From Acephala macrosclerotiorum (lineage: Eukaryota > Ascomycota > Leotiomycetes > Helotiales > Mollisiaceae), in the NCBI GenBank assembly GCA_014904845.1, contig MU119257.1:26733-90732 (forward strand): 64,000 bases of DNA, in the 5' to 3' direction. Below the pieces are notes generated by a model that was not told the DNA's origin, made no database searches, and worked only from the letters and a program-made list of their open reading frames with translations. Both the position numbers and the translations under genes were made by a program. Positions 38,865 through 50,131 of this stretch are shown piece by piece. The number at the start of each line of letters is the position of its first letter. The stretch's first letter is position 1.

Positions 38865-39475
38865 AATAGGAAACTTCGGGACCTGCAAGTCGGTGAATCA
38901 TAGTCAAGCCAAGACAATACATACATGTTCTCGTGTTTAAGCCCGTCTTCCGCACTCCCAGTGAACGAAACAGGACATGAAGCAATGTCAATTGTCCTGA
39001 AATTTGACGTAGTTTGGAAACGATTCTGGAATGAAAGCTTCTGACGGAACTTCAGTGGTTTATTTTACTCGACTCATTGGCTAATACGCTCTTGATTTCA
39101 AATCATAATGAATGTGCTTGGCGTCTGGAACTTTGTCGTGTGTCTCTTTTGGAAACCCGTGAGGCTGGGAAACTGCTCTTGTGCCTTCCGCAATCGCATT
39201 TCGCGCTAACTGACTCCTGGCACAAGTTATCCATCACCGCCGCAGGGCTTCCACCTCTTCAAATCCACAACCACGACGTTCTTGATACCCAGGCGCCAAA
39301 TTAAAATTTCAACGAAACCTTGCTGCCTCACGTACATATCTTCACGATTAACGCGATACTCTTGTTTTGCACGTTCTCGCCCAGCCTGGTCTGGAATTTT
39401 CGCACTCGCATTCCGTCATTGAGCAAGCTCCCCCACCACAACATAAACAACCAACTACAGCCGTAAAGCGCCATA
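38865..39475. other. Intergenic region between EXO84 and the PP2A gene
   Basis: About 610 bp with no supported gene. It holds the EXO84 terminator and the leader of the phosphatase gene. Confidence 0.6.
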
Positions 39476-40791
39476 ATGGATACGAATATGGAGGATGTTG
39501 GCAGGGCGCCAGAGGCTTCGAAGTTATCTCCCGCAACAGAACCTGCCTCCATACCAACACTTGACGGGTGGATCGAGAGCTTAATGGCTTGCAAGCAACT
39601 GGCCGAGGTCGACGTACAAAGGCTTTGCGAGAAGGTACGTGTATCCGCAGATGTCATTGGCGTCGATAGAGCCGGCAGGGTTGCATCTCAATCAAAGTAG
39701 TGTCTGTTAACGCGTCGTTCAGGCACGAGAGGTCTTGCAGGACGAGTCAAACGTGCAACCTGTGGTAAGCCGGTCAAGACCCAATCTCCGAGGGTGAAAT
39801 TAATAAAACCACTAGAAATGCCCAGTCACAGTCTGCGGAGATATTCATGGCCAGTTTCACGATTTGATGGAGCTATTCAGAATTGGTGGACCAAACCCAG
39901 ATACCAACTATCTCTTCATGGGTAGGCTTCGCCCCTAAATTTAATCGCGCGAAGCTGACTATGATCTCAGGCGACTATGTTGATCGAGGTTACTACTCTG
40001 TCGAAACCGTGACCCTCCTCGTTGCCCTCAAGATCCGATACCCCCAGAGAATCACAATCCTCCGTGGTAACCACGAATCCCGCCAGATCACTCAAGTCTA
40101 CGGCTTCTATGACGAGTGCCTCCGAAAGTATGGCAATGCCAACGTATGGAAGTACTTCACAGACCTCTTCGACTACCTTCCCCTCACCGCCCTCATCGAT
40201 AACCAAATCTTCTGTCTCCACGGAGGTCTCTCGCCAAGTATCGATACTCTAGACAATATCAGAGCCCTCGACCGCATCCAAGAAGTGCCCCATGAAGGAC
40301 CGATGTGCGATCTTCTTTGGTCTGATCCCGATGATAGATGTGGATGGGGTATATCACCTAGAGGAGCGGGGTATACGTTCGGTCAGGATATCTCGGAGGC
40401 CTTCAACCACAATAACGGTCTGACGTTAGTTGCGAGAGCTCATCAATTGGTTATGGAGGGTTACAACTGGTCTCAAGATAGGAATGTGGTCACTATCTTC
40501 TCAGGTAGGCAGCTGCAATACTCAGGACGAGACAGTCTAACTCTTTATAGCACCCAATTACTGCTACAGATGTGGTAACCAAGCTGCAATCATGGAAATT
40601 GACGAGCACCTCAAGTATACCTTGTCAGTATACCCCTTTTGTTTGGGAAATATTTCTAATGTAATATAGCTTACAATTCGACCCCTGCCCAAGAGCAGGC
40701 GAACCCATGGTTTCACGACGTGAGTTCCCTTTTCCTGTCGCCTGTTACAAACGCTAACGTGTACACAGGAACTCCGGACTACTTCCTCTAG
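39476..40791 (+). CDS. Serine/threonine protein phosphatase 2A catalytic subunit
   Basis: Catalytic (C) subunit of PP2A, a metal-dependent phosphatase acting in cell cycle and stress signalling, corresponding to yeast PPH21/PPH22. Seven exons: 39476-39634, 39723-39764, 39816-39921, 39971-40504, 40551-40623, 40670-40719 and 40769-40791, giving 328 aa. All the signature metal and phosphate motifs are present: GDIHGQ (from about residue 75), GDYVDRG (about 103), RGNHES (about 136), and later WSDPDD and the [11 protein letters not shown] segment. The C-terminus is TPDYFL, the conserved tail whose last Leu is methylated and whose Tyr is a regulatory phosphorylation site in the family. The N-terminal about 25 residues before [10 protein letters not shown] are longer and more variable, as in fungal homologues. 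The last exon encodes only the tail, so it is easily lost in automatic models. Confidence 0.97.
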
Positions 40792-42358
40792 ATGAGCATC
40801 GAGACGGATCTAATACATCATTTGCCGTACCAAAAAGGTGCCACAGAAGCGACGAAAATTCTGTTCCTGTATAAGATCTCAAAGCGACATTCTTAGTGGG
40901 GGGAAACCTCGCAAGGAATCAGCAGTGGGCTCAATTCAGTCCTCAGCGAGACTTTTGTAGACTTGCATTAGACTTTCAACGAATGCAAAAGTACTTGAGA
41001 TGGTGCCAAATTTGCAGCAGCTGATATTGTCTTGGCAGATACCATTACGTCCTGGTGCCGAAATATTATTTTCAAACGGAGGTCTTCCATATGGTAAGTT
41101 ATCCTACCACAGTTGAATGACCAGAGCCCAGGCTCCTTTGCTTGGAGTTTCCTAGCCCACTTCCTACCTTTCCTCGGTCGAGCTCGTTTTGTTTCATTTG
41201 AGTCTGTTCGCATTTCCCCTATATCCCGTCTTCAGGCAAAAGTCTTGACGTCTGAATACCTGAAAGTTGTGTTTCGGTTCATCGAGTTTCTGTTCAACCC
41301 CATCATCACATTTCTGCCTCTCGCGCTCAACGCTGAAGCTAAATAGTCTTAATACTCAAGGCTCAGATATCAAAATTATCAAGGAGTATAAAGCGGAGTA
41401 TTAGCTGATCCCAAGTATATCGAACTCTCGGGACGACTTTCCAGCATCGACTGTCACTTTTCTAGGTTTCTCAAGGTCTCGAAGTCACATCTTTCCAGTT
41501 AAAATAAAACCACGCATGTCAAACTTCAAGGTCTGAGATGAAACACGTGCACTGATAAGGCTGATTTGGCTGAATGTCCCAGTCTTGTCTGAACAATATA
41601 GCTTCGCGCCTCCTCCCTCGTTTGGATGGCATCGGAAGGATAAGCTTTTGATGCCAGGTTGTGTTTTCCGGAAACATAGATAAAGTCGAGTCGTCACCAT
41701 CTGCACGGCTCGGTGCCATCAAAACGGTTCTCGGGGGTCCGTTTGTGCACGGATTATTTATTATTGCCTTATATCAACGATTTTCGAAACGCGCTCATAT
41801 GTTCTGTCACACACTCGAATCCATCGCCGTCGTCAACCTGCACATGCTAACAGTTAGCTCGTCTTGCCCCAGATTGGCTGTTCAGGCGAGTGTTCTCCGT
41901 TGCCCGTGTCAGAACCTTACTGCTTATGGGAGTGGAGGCGTTGGAACGGACCTTCTTTCTCTCCGTAGGGACTGTAATTGGAGGCATTCCACATATAGCA
42001 CCACAGATTCGGTAATCTCTTGGCTGAAAATCGCGGTGCTCGCACTTCACTTTCGCCGATCGAGACCTCCATCTTGATCGATTTGCCTGCTTGCTTGAGA
42101 TGTAAATAAGGTCGGCATTAACTTCGCTCTCCAAGATGCGAGCCATCTCAAATCGCGATGTCCCTGACTGCTGGGAACATAAAGGTCGCCCTCCTTCGTT
42201 CTGCCCCTCTTCTGCCAGATTAAACTTATTCGCCCACTGCAAGACATTATCAAAGGAACAGCCTCGACTTTGATCAGGAGACTCTTGACAAAGGACCGCC
42301 ACAATTTGCTTCCAGTTTCCAGAATTTGTGGCTTGTGACACGAGTACAAATATCCACG
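40792..42358. other. Intergenic region between PP2A and the seven-TM gene
   Basis: About 1.57 kb with no supported gene. Short open frames (for example 41661-42077 plus, 41847-42404 minus) show no domain or codon pattern of a real gene. Confidence 0.6.
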
Positions 42359-43552
42359 ATGTCAACGCCTGGCGGAGTAAGTCCAATAATGCCAAACTCT
42401 CCAAAGTCTACGATACTTATTGACATTCTCCAGCCAATGCAGCCAACTCATGGCCCCTATCTCCCTACCACTGCTGGTTTGGGCGGATCCCCAACAAAGA
42501 CCCTCGATGATCCAATCACTTCGATTTTCCTGGCCCTCTTCGTGATGGGAGCAGTTACGCATATGACCATACTCCAAATCAACATGCGCCGAAATCACAA
42601 GTTCATCATGTCTGGCCTGTTGTTCGGCTTCTGCATGGCAAGAATCGTGACTTGTACGATGAGGCTAGTCTGGAGCACCTATCTAACGAATATCTCCGTC
42701 GCCATTGCCGCCCAAATCTTCGTCGCAGCAGGAGTCATCATCCTATTCATCGTCAACCTGATATTTACTCAACGAATTATTCGAGCGACACATCCTCATC
42801 TGGGATGGGCCAAGACATTTTCATGGGCCTTCACGATTTGGTATGGATGTATTATTGGATTGCTTGTTGCGCTCATCACTTGCACCGTTCAATCCTTTTA
42901 CACTCTCGATAAAGACATTCGCCGAAAGGACCGAGATGTTCAACTCGTTGGCGCGACATTCTTCGCTGTCTCTGCTTTCCTCCCGATCCCACTCATCTTA
43001 GGAAGCATCGTCATACCAAAGAAGACCCGTGTCGAGAAGTTCGGATCAGGAAGATTCAGGACGAAGATCTACGTTCTCCTTTTCTCTTCCGTGATCCTCA
43101 CACTCGGCGCCGCTTTCAGAGCAGGCACAGCATATGTCCCTAAACCACGATCCGATCCACCATGGTATACTTCAAAAGCCTGTTTCTATCTCTTCAATTT
43201 CACCATCGAGTTCATTGTCGTGACACTCTATGCTGTCATCCGAGTCGACAAGCGATTCCATGTCCCAGATAAGAGCCACGGCCCTGGCGACTACTCCCGA
43301 ACCTCGCCTGCAGGACAAAAAGAAGAGAAGGCACAGGAGTTGCAGAAGAGGCCTAGTCTTATCGACAGAGTGCTGAGTGAGGAGCAGGTGTTCGACGATG
43401 ATGAGGAGACGCAAGTGGGTAGTCCGATTGAGAAGAGGGTCCCAGATGCGGAGACGGGAATGGCTAGACCTGTGTCTGAAGTATCACAGCCTGAGTCTGG
43501 AGTGGTTGCTAGACCCGAGGAGACTCATTCTAAGCCTGAAGAGGCTCATTGA
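42359..43552 (+). CDS. Seven-transmembrane protein, DUF3112-like
   Basis: Intronless frame of 397 aa. Seven hydrophobic segments are visible at about residues 51-72, 80-103, 108-132, 147-172, 187-212, 230-252 and 267-289, followed by an acidic, Pro/Glu-rich cytosolic-type tail of about 100 residues. The segments YLPTTAGLGG before TM1 and SGLLFGFCMARIVTC in TM2 match what I remember of the fungal DUF3112 family, often labelled 'family c-like G-protein-coupled receptor'. No ligand, G protein or role can be deduced from sequence. The start ATG at 42359 is the first in frame; an upstream extension lacks an ATG. It is probably a membrane receptor or scaffold. Confidence 0.85.
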   Translation: MSTPGGVSPIMPNSPKSTILIDILQPMQPTHGPYLPTTAGLGGSPTKTLDDPITSIFLALFVMGAVTHMTILQINMRRNHKFIMSGLLFGFCMARIVTCTMRLVWSTYLTNISVAIAAQIFVAAGVIILFIVNLIFTQRIIRATHPHLGWAKTFSWAFTIWYGCIIGLLVALITCTVQSFYTLDKDIRRKDRDVQLVGATFFAVSAFLPIPLILGSIVIPKKTRVEKFGSGRFRTKIYVLLFSSVILTLGAAFRAGTAYVPKPRSDPPWYTSKACFYLFNFTIEFIVVTLYAVIRVDKRFHVPDKSHGPGDYSRTSPAGQKEEKAQELQKRPSLIDRVLSEEQVFDDDEETQVGSPIEKRVPDAETGMARPVSEVSQPESGVVARPEETHSKPEEAH

Positions 43553-44131
43553 GATGTTGCGCGTGCGATGGAGTTACATTTGAGCGTTGCGAAGTACTTT
43601 TAGATGGCGTTTTAATCTTAATACCCACGCAAGTATCACCTTGCTTTCTGCTCTTCTGTTTGTAGGATAGTACGTAATTGTAATGAGAATTGCTTCTTAT
43701 ATCTGAACCCTCCTTTCACCTAAATTAATCAAGCAATTGCGTTATCTAAGCTACCCTTCCACGATACAGAGGATTTCGCGATGTGAGGTCGAGGCCGGTC
43801 GATTCGATTTCCGATTGTTCGTCACGGGCAGAGTGACTCGACAGAAAGAGGTGTCTTCCATTCACCTCAAAAGTGACACTCGAAGGGATAGAGCACATTG
43901 ATCCATTCAAAAAGCAATATCAAAAGCTGATAGATTCACGTGATAAAGTTGTATCCCATCCACTATCCCCAAATAGGCTAAGCTTGCATGCGCGACATCG
44001 CATCTCGGGATGGTTGTTTATCCGCGTCATGAGTAAGCAAGTACCGTTCGTTCCATATCAAATCCTTCTAAAGCAACCCACATATTTCGCACTGCACAAG
44101 CATCCATTGATAGACGCACGTCAACGTCAAG
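43553..44131. other. Intergenic region before the FAR1-type gene
   Basis: About 580 bp with promoter and leader sequence. A 259-aa open frame from 43873 overlaps the next gene in another frame and is judged a shadow. Confidence 0.55.
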
Positions 44132-45693
44132 ATGTCGTCGACACCATCTTCCTTCACCCAGAACGGTGGTCGTCAACACGTCTTTCAAGTCCAACCAAAC
44201 CTCCCAAACCCCTCACCCTCTCAACAGCAGCAACGTGCATTCTCTCGTCCAACTCAAGGTGGCATTCGTCCTCCAGGTCAACAGCCTCAGCAGCAACACA
44301 AGTCTCCCTATGCTACCCCATACACTCCGAGCAATGGTCAAGCAGGTCCACCGCGCCAGAATGGCAATGCTGGAGTCTCTGCAGAGCAGCAAATTGCCCA
44401 AGGTATCTTGAGCAACCCGGCTGGCTCTGGCACGAATACCCCTCAACGTCGACCACCTGCTCTTGGTACTACAATTCACATGCCACCCGGTGTCACTCCC
44501 CAACCCCAATCTATGAGCGTCAACCATGCCATGAACCCAGCTGCATCGGTCAATCAAGGCCAGCGACAATCGCAGAACTCCTCTCCTGCTATGCAAAATC
44601 AGAACCTCAACGGTCCACGCCAGTCCATGAGCAGCACTCCAGTCAACAATAACAACAGCCTCGTAGCCAGACCTCAAGGCCAAGATGGTTCCCCAAGCGG
44701 CACTCCTCAAGACCTCTCTATGATTGATCCGCAACTTGCTATCGATCAACAACTCAGCGAACATCAAAATCTCGGCGGCATGCGAGGCGTCCTCATTCCC
44801 CAAAAGGCCCCTATCGAATCCGAAATCCCACAAGGTGAGATGCTCTCTCCACCACCAGGAGGCAGCTTCCCCACATTCGAGGCTCTCTTCAGCTACGCAC
44901 AAAATTATGCTCTGCAACATGGATACGCGTTTGTCATCGGCCGCTCGAAGCGTGACAACCGTGGACTTAAGAAGGTCTTCTTGATCTGTGATCGTGGAGG
45001 AACAAACAAGGAGAAGGTCCCCGGCGAGCAGCGTCAACGCAAGACCAAGTCTCGAAAGTGTGGCTGCGAATTCGGTGTCTTTGGCTTGGAGAACAAGACC
45101 GCTTGGCTGCTACGAGGACGTATTGATGGCGAGCACTTGACCCATAATCATCCTCCTAGCGAGAGTCCAACTGAACATCCTGGTGCGAGGAAGCTTGATC
45201 CGAAAGCCATTGCCGCTGTCAAGGCTCTTGAAGAGAATGGTAAGGCACTTGCCTCAAACACATATGAACAAACTAATCATAAACAGGTGTCTCGGTCAAG
45301 GAAACTCTCGAGATCCTCCACCGCGAGAACCCCACCGTCCGTTACCTCCCTCGTGATATCTACAACGCTCGTGCAGCTATCAAGCGAGACCCATCTCGAG
45401 TCGAAGCCACAGCCATGGAGCAACTCCCTACCTTCTACAAGAAGCCTCCCATGACATATGAAGAGAAGCTCCGCGCAGACCTCCGAACCGAACTTGCAAA
45501 CGCACAAAAGGAACTTGCAGAAGTAAAGGAAAAGCATCAAAAGGAAGTTGAGGATTTGAGAGAAGTCATTCGAACTAAGGATCGCCAGATCGAGAAGTTT
45601 GAGATGTTTATCGATATCTGCAACGAGAGAGTTATGGTTCAGAGAGAGCGATTGGCTGAGGGTGAGACGAATGGCGGAAGTTCTTCTGGTTGA
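44132..45693 (+). CDS. FAR1 / WRKY-GCM1-type zinc-finger protein
   Basis: Predicted 504-aa nuclear protein from two exons, 44132-45239 and 45287-45693, with a 47-nt GT-AG intron carrying a CTAAT branch site. Residues 1-240 are Gln/Pro/Ser/Asn-rich and likely disordered. Residues about 245-345 resemble the FAR1 DNA-binding domain of Mutator-like transposases and related factors: FxTFEALFSYAQNYALQHGY, then Cys near 285, the CGC pair at 310/312 and HNH at 338/340, giving a C-C-H-x-H metal site. A later segment (ILHREN..RYLPRDIYNARAA) also resembles MULE-derived proteins, and a coiled coil lies near 435-490. No transposase catalytic DDE region follows, so this looks like a host factor or a domesticated transposase N-terminus. 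Targets are unknown. Confidence 0.85.
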
Positions 45694-47744
45694 GGAGCTT
45701 TTGCTTGCCGGTTTCTTCTGTCTTTTCTCTTGGTGCGGTTAGTGGTTGCCATTCTTGTCCCCTCCAAATTTTGATGGAAGATGCGGAATCAGGCCTGACT
45801 TGTTTTCCAATATTGTCGAGTATTATTTTGGCATGGGATGGTTCGGTTATGTTCTTTGCTTTTGCTCTCGTGTGTTGTTTATGCCTGGCGTTCAAGGTGA
45901 TAAAGGGCGTACAGGTCAAGGTCGAGCGCGAGCGAGATCGAGAGTGGGGCGGATTCTGTCGTTGATATCATCGAGCGGTCCTGGTTTATGAATAATGTTT
46001 CTGTACAACGTAGGGGTTATGATAAATACCGGGATGGGAATACATTTGAGGCATGATGGCAGAACGAAAATTTCGGATTGTTTGACTCGAGAGTGTTACT
46101 GTAGCCACAGAAATGAATACTCACGATTTGATAATAGCCTAAGGCTTCTTTCTTATTTCCACGACCCGCTTGATATACCAGACCCTTTCCTTTTACCACT
46201 TTCCTCACCGACATTCTACAGCTTGAACGTCGCTTTTATACTTACTCCAAACTCTCCTAGCTATTCAAGTAACCTATTTCAACCTGTCTCGGCCACATAC
46301 CAATTCATAAGTACCCTCCTCCTGTCAAAGAAGCAACTAGCAGCTCCCAGATTTGATAAGAATAAGGAGAATTCAGGAGGCTTCAGAAGTACTCTTTCTC
46401 AACATAAGTAGCAAGAGTGAATAACGCTAACCACCAATCCTTCCTCTCTCCTTAGCAGTGGAAAATTGACCACTACCAAAACTCCTTAGTCTTCTACAAA
46501 ACAGACGCTATGGATGTATTCCACGCACTTATCCAATGGGCCACGACTACCAACAACAGTACATACCACGTACCTTACACGACCACAGCAAGCGTGACGT
46601 TCCGCTTTGGACCCACTGCCTTTACCTCTTCCTCAAAGGACTTGCTTTCTCATCCAAATTCTGCCTTTCGATCTACGTAGTTGTCCAGGGAACTATTACT
46701 TGTTCCGTCCAAGGTTTTGGCCACGTTGTCAAATATCACCTTGTTGTCAAATATCACCTTGTTGTCAAATATCACCTTGTTGTCAAATATCACCTTGTTG
46801 TCAAATATCACCTTGCTGTCAAATGTCACTTGTTGTCAACTGACCTTTCGGTTTCCATCTAAAGGTACACCCACAAGTGCTCATTTGTCGAGCAAACGAG
46901 GCATGGCAAAGCATTTGGTTCGTCCGAATTTCCATAAGCCGATTCTGATTTAGAAGGACAAAGCCATGCCATATTAAATTGGTGGTAAAATTCTCCTTTG
47001 TTTTCAGTCCGAAAGTTCAAATTTGTTGTCATTGCAGATCTTGTTGTCACTTTGCCTTTATTCTTCGCCGAACTCTGGTGAAGAGCACAGTTTCAGCTAG
47101 AAAGTTGAGACTCAGATGTCTACTTCAAGATTTCTCCCCTTTTCGCCTCAGACACTCCCTCGCTCGAGGACTTACTACCACAGACGGCGATTAGGAGGCT
47201 CCTAATTAGGTACTCATTCTTGTTCTAGGTTTCTTAGGCGTGCGGAGGGTCGATTTTATACTCCATAGGTTGCACAAGCTGATGCGTTGGTCGCTCCGGG
47301 GAAAGAGAAAGGGTGAATGTGGAAGTGGCGTTGTCCTTGTTAGGGAACGCGATGGCAAGTGCTTTCTCAGAGCAGATGGATGAAAGGAACTTCTGACCAA
47401 AATCTGACGTTAGATTGCTATAAAGACAGACCCTCAAACTTTACGAGAGGCAAAGAAAGAAAGTCCAAGTCTACGCGATGGATGTTCTGGAGACACGGAT
47501 ACACACTGTCCTAAGGTCCCCTTTTCAAATGTCTCTGAAGGCGGGATCTCTTTCATTCTATATGCAACGGGGTTTGATGTGATCACACTACGATCATGAA
47601 TCCAACCAAGCTTCTTTGTTCTGAAGAATTTTACATCTTTACTGAGACACATTTCACCGTCAAATTTCTTTTGTTGCAAAGTTCTGAAAGGCCCACATGC
47701 GGGAAGGATAATTTCTTTGATTTCTATCCCAGACTATCGTCTCC
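45694..47744. other. Intergenic region with minisatellite
   Basis: About 2 kb between the convergent FAR1-type and TYW1 genes. It contains the 18-bp minisatellite at 46725-46831. A 56-aa ATG frame (46510-46680) and a 108-aa frame across the repeat (46536-46862) exist, but nothing supports them as genes. Confidence 0.6.
46725..46831 (+). repeat. 18-bp minisatellite
   Basis: Five perfect units of GTTGTCAAATATCACCTT and a sixth imperfect one (GCTGTCAAATGTCACTT), followed by a further partial GTTGTCAA. The unit length is a multiple of three, so all frames stay open through it. Related TTGTTGTCA words recur near 47027 and 47040. Confidence 0.95.
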
Positions 47745-50131
47745 TTATTCCTCGCCACCATCTTCCTTTTCAAGTTCCACTTTTCCAATTGTTTCACCAG
47801 GCATGATTTTTGGCCTCCCTTTCCTATCTACCCTCTCATCCCTGGGATCAAATCCTCCATTGCCCCACATTGCCCACTCAGGGGTTTCGGGTCCCATGTA
47901 ATCCTCCGGAGTGAAGCTCTCCCCACTCTCGAGACACTCGAAAAACTTCTCGTAGTCGATTCTGGTGTGCCATTTGCCATCCACTTTGAATCGATTGCTA
48001 GCGATCAAAATACAGCAACTATGTGCATGCTCGGCGGCTATGCCGTACTCTAAGCCTCTTTTGTTGAGAGAGGCGTTCAAAGCTTCGACGAAGGCGCAGA
48101 CCTCTTCGTAAAAAGGGACATTCTGCATCGTCAGCCCAGCTCCAGCGGAAGACGATGTCCCGCAATATGTTACACCCTTGATCTCCACAAAGCACGGAAG
48201 AGACTTCTCAATCAAATCCGCATACCCCTCTGCCTCATCCTCAATATTAAACCCCTTCACCAACGTCAACCTAAACACCGTCCGTTGCTGAAACCTCTTC
48301 TCCCTCAAAATCTCCAAACATTCCTGGAACCTCTCCCAAAAATCTCGATGTAACGGCCGATCAATCTTCCTCAATGATTCGCGATTCGAAGCATCGATAC
48401 TAACATATAATTGTGTAACTGGCTTCAAACTTCTCAACTGATCAGGATGCTGAGCATTACAGACCAAGAAAGAGGAAATATGCTCCTTATGCAACATAGC
48501 CGTAAACTCATTGATATGAGGATAGAAGATTGGCTCTCCTACCAAAGATAAAGCACAATGCCGTATCCTCATCGCTTCAGCGAATCGTTCGGCTCGAACT
48601 CCGGGGACGCCTCGCATCATTTTTATCTTCTTGTAGTGGCCGGCTTTTACGCCGTCGAAGATTAGTTCTGGGGGATCGACTTTCCAACGCCAGGTTGTGC
48701 CGACGGGGTTGGTGCCGTGGCGCCAGCAGAAGACGCATTTGTTAGAGCAGGAGAGGGAGGGTGTTGTTTCCATGCATTGGTGAGAGGCGATACCGTAGAA
48801 GCTGTATTTGTAGCAGGAGCCGCGGCCACGGAGGGCGGATTTGGTCCAGCGGCAGATCTTGACACCGGAGTGAGAGCCGACTATGGAGTAGCCTTGTTTG
48901 GTGAGAGAGTTGTAGGTGGGTGAATTTTTGGGGACCATTTCTTTGATGACTGTGGCCGTGGGGTTCTGGGCTTTCTTGCTGTAGGTTGTGAAGTCTACCT
49001 CCAAGGGTTCCGAGGGATCGGATGAGGTCTGATTTAGAGTGTTGCCGATGTCCTCGAGGTCGTTTAGCACGTCTTTCTTCTGCACTTTCGTCTTTCGCTG
49101 GGCAACTTTCTGCTCTTCGAAGAGCACCTCGTCCTCGTCATCCAGATCTTCAACGTCACTCTCTACCGCATCTCCGCTGCCTAATACCCCTTCACCCAGG
49201 CCTCCTGTGGTTGCAATATGGCCCAAGACATCTTCCACACCTTCTCTCCATTCTCTCAGTCTTTCTGTAACGTCTGTTTTCGAGTCTCCCATGCCTAATG
49301 GGAAAGCTCTTTTCCTTCCAGTTAATTTTGCCAACCACTTATCAACATCTCTCGCCTGCGAACAGAACCCCTCTTCCTCGGTCGGCCATCCCTCTCGATC
49401 TCCAAAACCAAAGACTGAATACCCAAGTAAGGGCGACAGAGGTGCCGTATCTATTCTGAAATCATTATGTGTTTCTTGTAAATGTTCTAGGAAATTGTCA
49501 AGAACTGTGTCGATATTGTAAGTCGGAATGAGGAGAAGGTAAAAGTGCTGGGTATTTGCATCTGCTTTCGGAGGCGTGATATAATAGTCGTCATAGTCTA
49601 TATATGATAGATCAAGTAACTGTGGCTCGAGAAATGTGGTGGATGTCGACTTGGTAAGCTCCTTTGCCTTCTGTGCCAATTCCTCTGTGAAGACCTTGGC
49701 CCTTTTTTCTGTCGTCGCGGTTAAGGACGAGAAGAACACCAGAACCTGGATATTGTGATTTGTCAAAGCCACCGCATCTTCAGAAGATTTCTTCTTCTTC
49801 AGACCTCCCACTATCCTTCTCGGAACTTTTTCTGTGATGAGCTTCTTCTCTTCTGGGGGAGCTTTCTCCTTCTCTACAGGTAGTTTCGGAGAAAGCAGCG
49901 GCGTATCTGAGACTTTTACTCTGGGTATTCGAAGGTGTAGGATCGTTCGGAAGATTATAAGAATTGTAAAGGTCGTGATGATTATGGGGACTCGATAGGT
50001 ATGCCACAATGCCACAGCATCTATAATTTTGAATGTCAGTCTGCTATGTCATTTAGCACCAAGAATTCGAAAGTATTACCGATAATCTCGACTGGCAGTA
50101 ATAGCCTCAGATTCCATTTGCCACAAGCCAT
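47745..50131 (-). CDS. TYW1: tRNA 4-demethylwyosine synthase TYW1
   Basis: Radical-SAM enzyme of wybutosine synthesis, which builds the tricyclic base next to the anticodon of tRNA-Phe from m1G37 and pyruvate. Exons on the minus strand: 50131-50080 and 50020-47745, with a 59-nt GT-AG intron, giving 775 aa. Residues about 28-45 form one hydrophobic segment, consistent with the ER attachment known for yeast Tyw1. A flavodoxin-like domain lies at about 109-285 (FFSSLTATTEK loop), then an acidic linker. The radical-SAM core holds the CX3CX2C cluster motif (Cys442, Cys446, Cys449 in CSNKCVFC), followed by the conserved SLVGEPIFYP and YVSIDASNRE segments and a C-terminal Wyosine-form part with AEHAHSCC. 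The start ATG 50131 is needed because the main exon has no ATG before its conserved part. Confidence 0.95.

Noticed and set aside
43873..45037. 259-aa plus frame and 274-aa minus frame over the Q-rich part of the FAR1-type gene
   Set aside because: Both are shadows of the low-complexity coding sequence. The 44132 frame alone leads into the conserved zinc-binding domain and correct splice junctions.
46536..46862. 108-aa frame through the minisatellite with HLVVKY repeats
   Set aside because: All three frames are open because the unit is 18 bp. No conserved flanking protein or supported splice sites.
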